From Alphaproteobacteria bacterium (GTDB lineage: Bacteria > Pseudomonadota > Alphaproteobacteria > Rickettsiales > SXRF01), in contig JANYBV010000014.1 of the NCBI GenBank assembly GCA_025360605.1, positions 1-64,000 on the forward strand: DNA of 64,000 nt. Direction: 5' to 3'. The notes under the pieces are model-generated. The model was not told the DNA's origin. It saw only the letters and a program-made list of their open reading frames with translations, and did no database searches. A program made the translations under genes and the position numbers. Below, one piece after another: positions 56,936 to 64,000 of the stretch (position 1 is the stretch's first letter; each line of letters starts with the position of its first letter).

Positions 56936-57962
56936 GCGGCTGATCCGGAAGGTTGAACACATCGGTTACCTGCAGCATGCCCTCGAACCCCTGCGCCACG
57001 AGCCTGCGCGTTGAGGCATCCATGACCACGCACAGCCTTGTATACTGGTTGATGATGGGCGAGCGCAGCCATTCAAAATGATTGGTCAGGTCGTGGCCGT
57101 GAATGGAGCAACTTTGCTTAAATCGCCCTTCACTGTCGGGTTGGCGTGAGCGCCAGCCCATACCCACCATAGACAGGCTGCTGTTGAAGTGGTTGCTGGC
57201 GGTGAGCTGCTGGCTGGCCGATAGCTCAATAATTTCGGAAGTGTTCTCGAGGCGTTCGATGATGCAGCCCTCACCCTCGTTGGTTCCCGAAAGAATAAAG
57301 ACAGCAGGAACGGCAAGGCGCGTTTCCGAAAGCATTTTTTTCGCCGCCTCGTAATTTTCAGCTTGTTCGAATACCTGACGCAACAGATGCGGTGGCGGCA
57401 ATGCTGTTTGGGCATCTACCAGTGCGCGGTTTTTTAGCCAGTCGCCGACAAGGCCATAACCATGTTTACGCATCGGTGCTAAATTCACGGTGGCGGCGAA
57501 GCGTCCGGGGGCCATACCAGTGAATACGCCTGATACGGCAGGCCATGTGAGGTTAAAAAAATCTCCAGCCTTACCGTTTTGCAGCACAACCATAATATGC
57601 CTTCCCAACTGCGGGAACGGCCAGTCGAGAACACGCAGCATCGAAACGCTTGGGCCGGTGCGGAATACGCCGCTGGTGCAGCCCCATTCGTAGCTTAAGT
57701 TAAGGGCGTATACACCTGTGGTAGCTAAAATTTCGGAAAAGGACTCAATTTCATATAAATAAGGATTTTGGGTGCGCTCAAGCCACGCGTGCGAGCGCTT
57801 ATCGGCAAAAGGCAGCATCACCAGACTAGCCGCCTGTGAAAGGCCACCATAGATGCGTTTGCTGGCTTTGATCAGTTCAAGCGCCTTGTCAGGGTAGTTC
57901 CGCAACAGGTCGATAGGATTCCTGCCGCGCAGATCAACAAATGGTATGGAGGCTTTAAGCAT
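56913..57962 (-). CDS. Acid ceramidase/NAAA-like N-terminal nucleophile hydrolase
   Basis: The 349-residue protein has the pattern of the acid ceramidase and N-acylethanolamine acid amidase group: C95 in YEWGCTSGVF, with R110 and D113 (MLRVLDWPF) downstream. The family cuts itself before the Cys to free the nucleophile. A leader of about 94 residues would be released. No signal peptide is seen. Substrate may be a ceramide or N-acyl amide; the bacterial role is unknown. It starts the operon with dgkA, lplT and aas. Confidence 0.72.
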   Translation of the reverse strand: MLKASIPFVDLRGRNPIDLLRNYPDKALELIKASKRIYGGLSQAASLVMLPFADKRSHAWLERTQNPYLYEIESFSEILATTGVYALNLSYEWGCTSGVFRTGPSVSMLRVLDWPFPQLGRHIMVVLQNGKAGDFFNLTWPAVSGVFTGMAPGRFAATVNLAPMRKHGYGLVGDWLKNRALVDAQTALPPPHLLRQVFEQAENYEAAKKMLSETRLAVPAVFILSGTNEGEGCIIERLENTSEIIELSASQQLTASNHFNSSLSMVGMGWRSRQPDSEGRFKQSCSIHGHDLTNHFEWLRSPIINQYTRLCVVMDASTRRLVAQGFEGMLQVTDVFNLPDQPHEQLKAV

Positions 57963-58022
57963 GGGTACGGTTCAGAAGGTGTTGAGTTAATCCTAGGTTT
58001 AATTATATAGTGTGTGTCTGCA

Positions 58023-58685
58023 ATGAAAGGCCAGAACTTTATGACATCCAATAGATCGACCAAAACAATAAAAAAAGCGTTAAAGAAAAAACCAGCAAAA
58101 CCAACGCAGGCCGAAGCTGAGGATGCCGTACGCACGCTGATTCGCTGGGCGGGAGATGATTCAGACCGCGAAGGGTTGCGTGACACACCCAAGCGCGTGA
58201 CCAAATCCTATCTGGAATTTTTTAAAGGCTACGAGCAGGAACCGAAAGAGATTTTAAGCCGGACATTCAAGGATGTCGAAGGTTATGACGAAATGATCGT
58301 CCTGCGCGACATCAATTTTAATTCCTATTGCGAACACCATATGGTGCCGTTCAGTGGCCGCGCCCATGTTGCCTATATTCCGGGGGATAAGGTCGTTGGT
58401 ATAAGTAAACTGGCGCGTCTGGTCGATGTCTATGCCAAGCGGTTGCAGATTCAGGAAAAACTCACCGCCCAGATTGCATCGACCTTGAATGAGGTGCTTA
58501 AACCACGCGGCGTGGCTGTGGTGGTGGAAGCCACCCATATGTGCATGACCACAAGGGGCGTGCAGAAACACGGAACCGTTATGCAGACCAGCCAGCTCCA
58601 TGGCTTGTTTAAAAGCGATCACCGCACACGGCAGGAATTTTTCAGTCTGCTGAAAGTGGCGCACTTCAACACGTCTCCACGGTAG
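58023..58685 (+). CDS. folE: GTP cyclohydrolase I
   Basis: The protein (220 residues from ATG 58023; ATG 58041 also possible) has the Zn and catalytic motifs CEHHMVPF and [11 protein letters not shown], and a Lys-rich N-terminal extension. It makes dihydroneopterin triphosphate for folate. It is followed 4 nt later by argE and is divergent from the NAAA-like gene. Confidence 0.97.
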   Translation: MKGQNFMTSNRSTKTIKKALKKKPAKPTQAEAEDAVRTLIRWAGDDSDREGLRDTPKRVTKSYLEFFKGYEQEPKEILSRTFKDVEGYDEMIVLRDINFNSYCEHHMVPFSGRAHVAYIPGDKVVGISKLARLVDVYAKRLQIQEKLTAQIASTLNEVLKPRGVAVVVEATHMCMTTRGVQKHGTVMQTSQLHGLFKSDHRTRQEFFSLLKVAHFNTSPR

Positions 58686-58689
58686 TCAT

Positions 58690-59880
58690 GTGAGCAATCC
58701 TTCAAATGTTGACGAGCTTTTAGCGCAATCGCGGCAGTTGCTTGCGAAATTAGTGGCGTTCGACAGCGTAAGCCGCAATTCTAATCTGCCGATTATTGAC
58801 TTTATCGAACAGTATTTGCAGCAGCGCAACGTAGTGTGTACGCGTGTGCCCTCGCCGGACGGAAAAAAGAGCAACCTCTTAGCGCGCATTGGCCCAAACG
58901 CACCTGCCGGCATTATGCTTTCGGGGCATACCGACGTAGTACCCATTGACGGGCAGGAATGGCTCAGCGATCCGTTTGTCGTGACCGAGCGCGACGGCAA
59001 ATTATTTGGCCGTGGCACGTCCGATATGAAATCCTTCATCGCCATCTGCATGGCGTTCGTGCCGCATTTTCAGGCGATGAAACTGACTAAGCCGATCTGG
59101 TTCGTATTTTCCTATGACGAGGAAGTGGGCTGCATCGGCGTACCCCATCTTCTCGAATACGCCGTTAAAAATATCCCTACACCCTCTTTCGCCCTCATCG
59201 GTGAACCAACGATGATGCAGGTGGTGACCGCGCATAAAGGCGTGGTGTCGTTTGAAACCACAGTGAGCGGCCTTGAGGGGCATTCCAGCCAGCCGCACAT
59301 GGGAGTTAATGCTGTGCAGGTGGCGTGTGAACTGATTCATGCGCTGGCAGGAGAAGCTAAAATCTTGTCGGTCAAAGGTATGCGCGACGAGCGTTTTAAT
59401 CCCCCTCACTCCACGGTGCATGTGGGAACGGTGCATGGGGGGACGGCGCGCAATATCATTCCGAAAGAATGTAAATTCCAGTGGGAAATCCGCCCGCTTC
59501 CGGAAGAACATTACGAAATCATTATCGAGCGTCACAATGCGCGGTGCGAAGCACTGCTGGGCGAGATGCGCCAGACCTTTGCGCAAAGCGATATCGTCAA
59601 CCGACCCATGTCGCACATGAGCGGTGTTACACTACCCTCTTCCGCCAATGGTTTTTGCCAGAGCGTCATGCGTTCGGCGTTGACGAACCGTGAACTGGCT
59701 GTGTCCTTCGGCACCGAGGCGGGCGTGTTCAACGATCACGGTATTCCCGCTATCATCTGTGGTCCGGGCAACATTGAACAGGCGCACAAGCCAAATGAAT
59801 TTATCGAGGTGTCGCAGATTCGCGCGTGCATCGAATTCATGTTGCGGTTGACCTCCGAGGCATCCCTCTTTACACAGTAA
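58690..59880 (+). CDS. argE: Acetylornithine deacetylase
   Basis: The 396-residue M20 metallopeptidase-fold enzyme has the ArgE motifs LSGHTDVVP (His, Asp), GRGTSDMKSF, DEEVGCIGV and the lid dimerisation domain. It removes acetyl from N-acetylornithine to give ornithine. The start is GTG at 58690; the ATG at 58688 is out of frame and is followed by TGA. It follows folE by 4 nt and precedes apaG by 3 nt. Confidence 0.93.
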   Translation: MSNPSNVDELLAQSRQLLAKLVAFDSVSRNSNLPIIDFIEQYLQQRNVVCTRVPSPDGKKSNLLARIGPNAPAGIMLSGHTDVVPIDGQEWLSDPFVVTERDGKLFGRGTSDMKSFIAICMAFVPHFQAMKLTKPIWFVFSYDEEVGCIGVPHLLEYAVKNIPTPSFALIGEPTMMQVVTAHKGVVSFETTVSGLEGHSSQPHMGVNAVQVACELIHALAGEAKILSVKGMRDERFNPPHSTVHVGTVHGGTARNIIPKECKFQWEIRPLPEEHYEIIIERHNARCEALLGEMRQTFAQSDIVNRPMSHMSGVTLPSSANGFCQSVMRSALTNRELAVSFGTEAGVFNDHGIPAIICGPGNIEQAHKPNEFIEVSQIRACIEFMLRLTSEASLFTQ

Positions 59881-59883
59881 GTT

Positions 59884-60276
59884 ATGTACACGCGAACGAC
59901 GAACGAAATCAAAGTGACGGTGGTGCCGATTTATCTGGAGGAGCAATCCAATCCGGATATGCACCACTTTGTGTGGGCGTATAGTATTTATCTCGAAAAT
60001 ATGGGGGAACGCACCGTCCAGCTTCTCAACCGCTACTGGCATATTACCGATGCGAATGGCGGAGTGCAGGAAGTAAGTGGTTCAGGCGTGGTGGGGGAGC
60101 AACCGGTGTTGCATGCAGGGGATAATTACCATTACACCAGTGGTGCCGCGCTGCGGACAGCATCAGGTTTTATGGTCGGGAAATATGAAATGTCTGCCGA
60201 AGATGGCGACCACTTCCACATTGATATTCCACCCTTTTCACTGGATAGCCCCCACCAAATGAGTCGTCCCAATTAA
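59884..60276 (+). CDS. apaG: ApaG family protein
   Basis: The 130-residue protein is an immunoglobulin-like ApaG domain with the loop GSGVVGEQPVL and the ending KYEMSAEDGDHFHIDIPPF. E. coli ApaG was linked to cobalt/magnesium tolerance; its mechanism is unclear. It lies 3 nt after argE and ends the folE-argE-apaG run. Confidence 0.93.
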   Translation: MYTRTTNEIKVTVVPIYLEEQSNPDMHHFVWAYSIYLENMGERTVQLLNRYWHITDANGGVQEVSGSGVVGEQPVLHAGDNYHYTSGAALRTASGFMVGKYEMSAEDGDHFHIDIPPFSLDSPHQMSRPN

Positions 60277-60387
60277 AAGGGCTCTATATTAATATATTGT
60301 TTTATATGCTAAAAATGTCATTGTTTTGTAACGAGATTTTTTAATGATTATGCTGTAAAATATATAACTGAATTATAGTAGGTTGTT

Positions 60388-60861
60388 ATGTCTACCATTC
60401 CTCCCAACACTGGCGGTACTACGGACGCTAATGCCAACTTCAACAATATGTTGCAGAGCGCAAAAACCGACAGGAGCGCGCCTGCCAAGAGTCTGGAAGA
60501 GGTGATATTTAAGGCCGCCGATGCCATGGTGGCCGGTCTTGGCAGGGTTTCCGGCATGAGTTGGATTGCGAAGGTGGGAAGTGAAGCGATTCTTAAAGGC
60601 CGCGCTGCAGTCACTGATGCGATGATGGTTCAGGGGGTACCCGACACCAGAGGCGGCGTTGGTGCAGAAGCTATTCTCGGAGAAGCGGGTCTGGGGTTGG
60701 GCAGCATTCGTTTCGACAAAGTTTCTCCGGGTTTAGTGGAAACCTTGCAGCAACTGGTAAGTGACGTACAGCCTATGTCTTTTGCTGACCTCGGTTCACT
60801 CTCGCCTTCACCTCTCCCATCTATGGGGCGTGGTGCTGAAGGCATGTCGATGATGACCTGA
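60388..60861 (+). CDS. Protein of unknown function
   Basis: The 157-residue protein is soluble, with a Thr/Asn-rich start, a central helical part, and a Ser/Pro/Met-rich tail (SLSPSPLPSMGRG). There is no signal peptide. An AT-rich upstream gap of 111 nt separates it from apaG, and pntAA follows by 79 nt. No family was recognised. Confidence 0.6.
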   Translation: MSTIPPNTGGTTDANANFNNMLQSAKTDRSAPAKSLEEVIFKAADAMVAGLGRVSGMSWIAKVGSEAILKGRAAVTDAMMVQGVPDTRGGVGAEAILGEAGLGLGSIRFDKVSPGLVETLQQLVSDVQPMSFADLGSLSPSPLPSMGRGAEGMSMMT

Positions 60862-60940
60862 TTTTCTGTTCTATTTTCCTCTTTCCCCTGACTTTGAAAT
60901 AAGCTAGAACTGCTCTACTTTAATTCAAAGTGATTGCTCC

Positions 60941-62065
60941 ATGAAAATCGCTGTACTCAAAGAACGGAAAGAGGGTGAGCTGCGCGTTGCCGCTACTCCC
61001 GATATTATCAAAAAATACATAAGCCTTGGCATTCAGGTGTCCGTTGAATCGGAAGCCGGAAAAGGCGCTTCTATTCCCGATGAGGCGTTTCATAACGCCG
61101 GTGCCACCATCGCCTATGAATCCAGCTCTTGCACGCATGAAGCTTCCATCATCCTGAAAGTACAGGCTCCTGAAAAAGACGAGCTGATGCTGATGCCTGA
61201 GGGCGCATCACTGGTGGGTATGCTGGACCCGTATGTCCAGAAAGATGCCATTGCTGCTTATAAAGTTAAAAAACTCTCCGCCTTTTCCCTTGAATTATTG
61301 CCGCGTACCTCGCGTGCACAGTCCATGGACGTGTTATCTTCACAGAGTAATCTCGCAGGCTACCGCGCGGTAATTGATGCCGTTGCCACTTTCGGCAAAG
61401 TGGTGCCGATGATGATGACGGCGGCCGGAACGGTCGTTCCCGCCAAGGCGCTCATATTGGGCGCGGGTGTGGCAGGGTTGCAGGCAATTGCAACGGCCAA
61501 ACGTCTCGGCGCAGTCGTATCGGCATTTGACGTGCGGACGGTTGCCAAAGAACAGGTTGAAAGCCTTGGTGCCAAATTTATCGAAGTTCCTGCGAGTGAA
61601 TCCGGTGATGCCGCAGGGGGGTATGCTAAAGAAATGAGTGATGAGTATAAGCAAAAACAAGCGCAGCTCATTGCCGACACGTTAAAAAAACAAGATCTCG
61701 TCATTTCAACGGCGCTGATTCCGGGTAAACCCGCTCCGGTGCTTATTACCGAAGCGATGGTGAAAGACATGAAACAAGGTTCGGTGATCGTTGACCTTGC
61801 GGCGGCTTCCGGTGGTAATTGCCCGCTGACGGAACTCGATAAGGTGGTAGTTAAACACGGGGTCACCATTATTGGTTATAGCAATATGCCAAGCCGCGTA
61901 GCGGTGGATGCAAGCCAGCTTTATGCTAAAAACGTCTATAATTTTGTAACCACCTTGCTGTTGTCGAAAGAAGGCGCGTTTCAGGTGAACTGGGAAGACG
62001 AGCTGGTCGTTGGAACATTGCTGACGCGCGACGGCGAACTAGTGCATAAAAATTTCAAATCATAG
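60941..62065 (+). CDS. pntAA: NAD(P) transhydrogenase alpha subunit, part 1
   Basis: The 374-residue soluble domain I protein has the NAD-binding motif [19 protein letters not shown] and the RPAMSR-like loop [10 protein letters not shown] (near 123-132). It binds NAD(H) and works with PntAB and PntB, passing hydride to NADP with proton flow. It is the split form of the alpha subunit, as is common in alphaproteobacteria. pntAB follows 8 nt later. Confidence 0.97.
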   Translation: MKIAVLKERKEGELRVAATPDIIKKYISLGIQVSVESEAGKGASIPDEAFHNAGATIAYESSSCTHEASIILKVQAPEKDELMLMPEGASLVGMLDPYVQKDAIAAYKVKKLSAFSLELLPRTSRAQSMDVLSSQSNLAGYRAVIDAVATFGKVVPMMMTAAGTVVPAKALILGAGVAGLQAIATAKRLGAVVSAFDVRTVAKEQVESLGAKFIEVPASESGDAAGGYAKEMSDEYKQKQAQLIADTLKKQDLVISTALIPGKPAPVLITEAMVKDMKQGSVIVDLAAASGGNCPLTELDKVVVKHGVTIIGYSNMPSRVAVDASQLYAKNVYNFVTTLLLSKEGAFQVNWEDELVVGTLLTRDGELVHKNFKS

Positions 62066-62073
62066 GGACACGT

Positions 62074-62502
62074 ATGTTTGATAGCGAAGCGATAACGCAC
62101 AAGGCAGAAGCTCTCGCCCAACAAGCCACCGAACTGGCCGAGGATTTAAATGCGGCGAACCTGCAAATTCACAGCAACGGCGTGGATCCGTTTGTATTCG
62201 GCATCACGGTCTTTGTGCTGGCGTGTTTTGTCGGTTATTATGTTGTCTGGCGCGTGACCCCTGCACTGCATACCCCCCTCATGGCGGTGACGAATGCTAT
62301 TTCCGGCATCATTATCGTTGGTGCGATTATCGCGCTTGGGCCTGAAGGATCGGGCCAAGGATTTGATGTTTCGCACTATGCCGGATTCGTGGCCGTTGTA
62401 TTGGCCTCTATCAATATTTTCGGTGGTTTTATCGTGACGCAGCGCATGTTAGCCATGTTCCAGAAAAAAAATAACACCCGTAAATCAGGAGAACCATCAT
62501 GA
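62074..62502 (+). CDS. pntAB: NAD(P) transhydrogenase alpha subunit, part 2
   Basis: The 142-residue membrane protein has an N-terminal helix, then membrane helices with [20 protein letters not shown] and [12 protein letters not shown], which are signatures of domain II in PntA. It forms part of the proton channel. Its stop overlaps the start of the next gene by 4 nt (ATGA). Confidence 0.95.
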   Translation: MFDSEAITHKAEALAQQATELAEDLNAANLQIHSNGVDPFVFGITVFVLACFVGYYVVWRVTPALHTPLMAVTNAISGIIIVGAIIALGPEGSGQGFDVSHYAGFVAVVLASINIFGGFIVTQRMLAMFQKKNNTRKSGEPS

Positions 62503-63014
62503 ACGCAGAAAAACCATGCCCCGTACATTGTTTTGTAAAATTGCTTCTCGCCGCACTTCCTGTGGCGATTTTCTTTATGGTAGCGGAATATCTGATTCAT
62601 GTGAAATGGCTGATGGAATTGTATAAAACCACGCCTTCACTGTGGCGCACCGATGAAGACATGAAGGCGGTGACGGGTGGCGGCATGTGCCTGCTGCGCG
62701 TGGTGTTGATGTCGCTGAGTATTACGGCGCTGTATTGTAAAACGCGAAAAGCGCAGTGTGCAAATTGCACCACCGAATGCCAGAAGAAATGCCCGATTGC
62801 CCATGGGCTTTGTTTCGGTGTGGCACTCGGTGTGTTGATGGGAACGATGATGGGCAGCAGCTATTTCTGGATGCCGATCACCGCTGAACTGGGGCAAAAA
62901 TGGTTTGCCGCAGGCCTTGCCGAAGGTATCGGCGCGGGGCTTGTGCTGGGCATTGTATGCAAGTTATGCCGCAGCAAATGTTCGGCAAACAGTTGCACCA
63001 CGGAGAAAAAATGA
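62499..63014 (+). CDS. Cysteine-rich membrane protein inserted in the pnt operon
   Basis: The 171-residue protein has four predicted membrane segments (about 14-32, 62-80, 100-121 and 136-154) and 13 cysteines. Many cluster in a hydrophilic loop [12 protein letters not shown] and in the C-terminal tail [12 protein letters not shown]. It overlaps pntAB before and pntB after by 4 nt each (ATGA), so it is translated with them. No family was recognised. The cysteines could bind metal or form disulfides; a transhydrogenase accessory is inference. Confidence 0.75.
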   Translation: MNAEKPCPVHCFVKLLLAALPVAIFFMVAEYLIHVKWLMELYKTTPSLWRTDEDMKAVTGGGMCLLRVVLMSLSITALYCKTRKAQCANCTTECQKKCPIAHGLCFGVALGVLMGTMMGSSYFWMPITAELGQKWFAAGLAEGIGAGLVLGIVCKLCRSKCSANSCTTEKK

Positions 63015-64000
63015 GCGATACCGCCTACATACTCTACCTGATCTCGTCCATCCTGTTCATTCTGGCGCTGAAGGGATTGTCATCGCCGGAAACTGCACGT
63101 CGCGGCAATGTGTACGGCATCATCGGGATGTTGCTGGGCGTGCTGACTACCTTCTTTATGCCCTCCATCAGCAATTATGCGCTGATATTATTCGGCATTA
63201 TGATTGGTGGCATTATTGGCGCGGTGATTGCCCGTAAAATCCAGATGACGGCTATGCCGCAACTGGTGGCAGCGTTCCATTCGCTTGTCGGGTTATCGGC
63301 AGTGATGGTGGCGTTTGCTGCGTTGTGGTCACCGGAAAGTTACGGCATCGGCAACAGCGGCAGCCTGCATGTCGGGCGTTTGATTGAAATGAGCCTCGGC
63401 TCTGTGATTGGCGCTATTACCTTCTCCGGCTCGCTGATCGCTTTTGCCAAATTGCAGGGCATCATGTCGGGCAAACCCATCCGTTTTGCCGACCAGAATA
63501 AACTCAATATGCTGGTGGGTATTTCTATCGCTTTGTTGCTGGTGATTTTCTGCGCCAGTGAATCGCGCACCATGTTTGTGGTCATGACCCTCCTCGCGCT
63601 CGCCATTGGCTTTTTGCTCATCATTCCGATTGGTGGGGCGGATATGCCGGTGGTGGTGTCCATGCTCAACTCGTATTCTGGCTGGGCGGCTTCAGGCATC
63701 GGCTTCACGCTTGGTAACCCCCTGCTCATCATTACCGGTGCGCTGGTAGGATCCAGCGGTGCTATTTTATCCTACATCATGTGCAAAGCCATGAACCGCT
63801 CCATCATTAACGTCATTTTTGGTGGGTTTGGCGCGGTTTCTGCGGATTCCGGCCCCGCGGCAGCGGTTAATGACCGCCCGATCAAGAACGGCAGTGCCGA
63901 AGATGCTGCTTTTATGCTCAAAAATGCCAGCTCGGTTATTATCGTTCCAGGGTACGGGATGGCGGTCGCGCAGGCACAGCATGCCGTTCGTGAATTGCAG
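63011..64000 (+). CDS. pntB: NAD(P) transhydrogenase beta subunit, cut by window edge
   Basis: The frame runs from ATG 63011 to the window end (330 codons), with the C-terminus missing. It has the membrane helices of domain II (FHSLVGLSAVMVAFAA, GADMPVVVSMLNSYSGWA) and the start of the NADP domain (PGYGMAVAQAQHAV). It completes the proton-pumping transhydrogenase with PntAA and PntAB. Its start overlaps the cysteine-rich gene by 4 nt. Confidence 0.96.
   Translation, partial: MSDTAYILYLISSILFILALKGLSSPETARRGNVYGIIGMLLGVLTTFFMPSISNYALILFGIMIGGIIGAVIARKIQMTAMPQLVAAFHSLVGLSAVMVAFAALWSPESYGIGNSGSLHVGRLIEMSLGSVIGAITFSGSLIAFAKLQGIMSGKPIRFADQNKLNMLVGISIALLLVIFCASESRTMFVVMTLLALAIGFLLIIPIGGADMPVVVSMLNSYSGWAASGIGFTLGNPLLIITGALVGSSGAILSYIMCKAMNRSIINVIFGGFGAVSADSGPAAAVNDRPIKNGSAEDAAFMLKNASSVIIVPGYGMAVAQAQHAVRELQ

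Overview
The window is a gene-dense chromosomal segment (66 supported coding regions, few long gaps) from an alphaproteobacterium. The evidence is gene content: a DUF1465/RcdA-type cell-cycle adaptor, alpha-type AddA/AddB, the lapA-trpF-trpB-trpA and ihfB-sppA-rpsA-cmk-aroA neighbourhoods, PhaR and a PhaC-like hydrolase, split pntAA/pntAB/pntB transhydrogenase genes, and a conserved rlpA-dacA-tmk-holB-metG-tatD envelope/replication run. Tryptophan, aromatic, arginine and folate genes argue against a strongly reduced obligate endosymbiont. The order cannot be fixed from the sequence. No tRNA, rRNA, insertion sequence or CRISPR array was recognised.

Layout. 1-2.2 kb: chemotaxis (cheZ-like, cheY), dps and a DUF465 gene. 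2.2-9 kb: an accessory-looking stretch with a secreted protein of foreign codon use, a DEAD-box helicase, a cold-shock protein, a leucine-rich-repeat protein with a repeat-companion N-terminus, and a RepA-like ATPase. 9-17 kb: addB, addA, trxA and a short glutamine-synthetase-like protein, with an RcdA-like gene inserted in the opposite direction between addB and addA. 17-26.8 kb (minus): an aroA-cmk fusion, rpsA, sppA, ihfB, lapA and trpFBA. 26.9-38.2 kb (minus): a long overlapping run for cell wall (mltB, rlpA, dacA, a GT39-like glycosyltransferase), DNA and translation (tmk, holB, metG, tatD) and redox (glutathione peroxidase). 38.3-45.3 kb: a glycerol-1-phosphate-dehydrogenase-like gene, ccmAB, acnA, and a cluster of small unknown genes including a paralogous pair. 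45.3-47.3 kb: phaR, a PhaE/phasin-like gene and an overlapping phaC-like gene. 47.3-48.1 kb: three tandem Flp pilins, too short for ordinary ORF cut-offs. 48.4-53.1 kb: a PAS-GGDEF protein with a ruined active site but an intact inhibitory site, htpG, and a secreted ankyrin protein. 53.1-58 kb (minus): a lipid operon (ceramidase/NAAA-like hydrolase, dgkA, LplT-like transporter, Aas-like acyltransferase/synthetase). 58-64 kb (plus): folE, argE, apaG, an unknown gene, and the pnt operon interrupted by a cysteine-rich membrane protein.

The most unusual items are: the acnA-coupled pair of unknown paralogs flanking a membrane-type small protein; the cysteine-rich membrane gene translationally coupled inside pntAB-pntB; the 215-nt dual-coding overlap of the PhaE-like and phaC-like genes; the DGGSF/RETD PAS-GGDEF protein, which looks like a c-di-GMP receptor; the AroA-Cmk fusion; and the lipid-salvage operon. 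The secreted ankyrin protein and the LRR protein hint at contact with eukaryotes or other cells, but that is inference.
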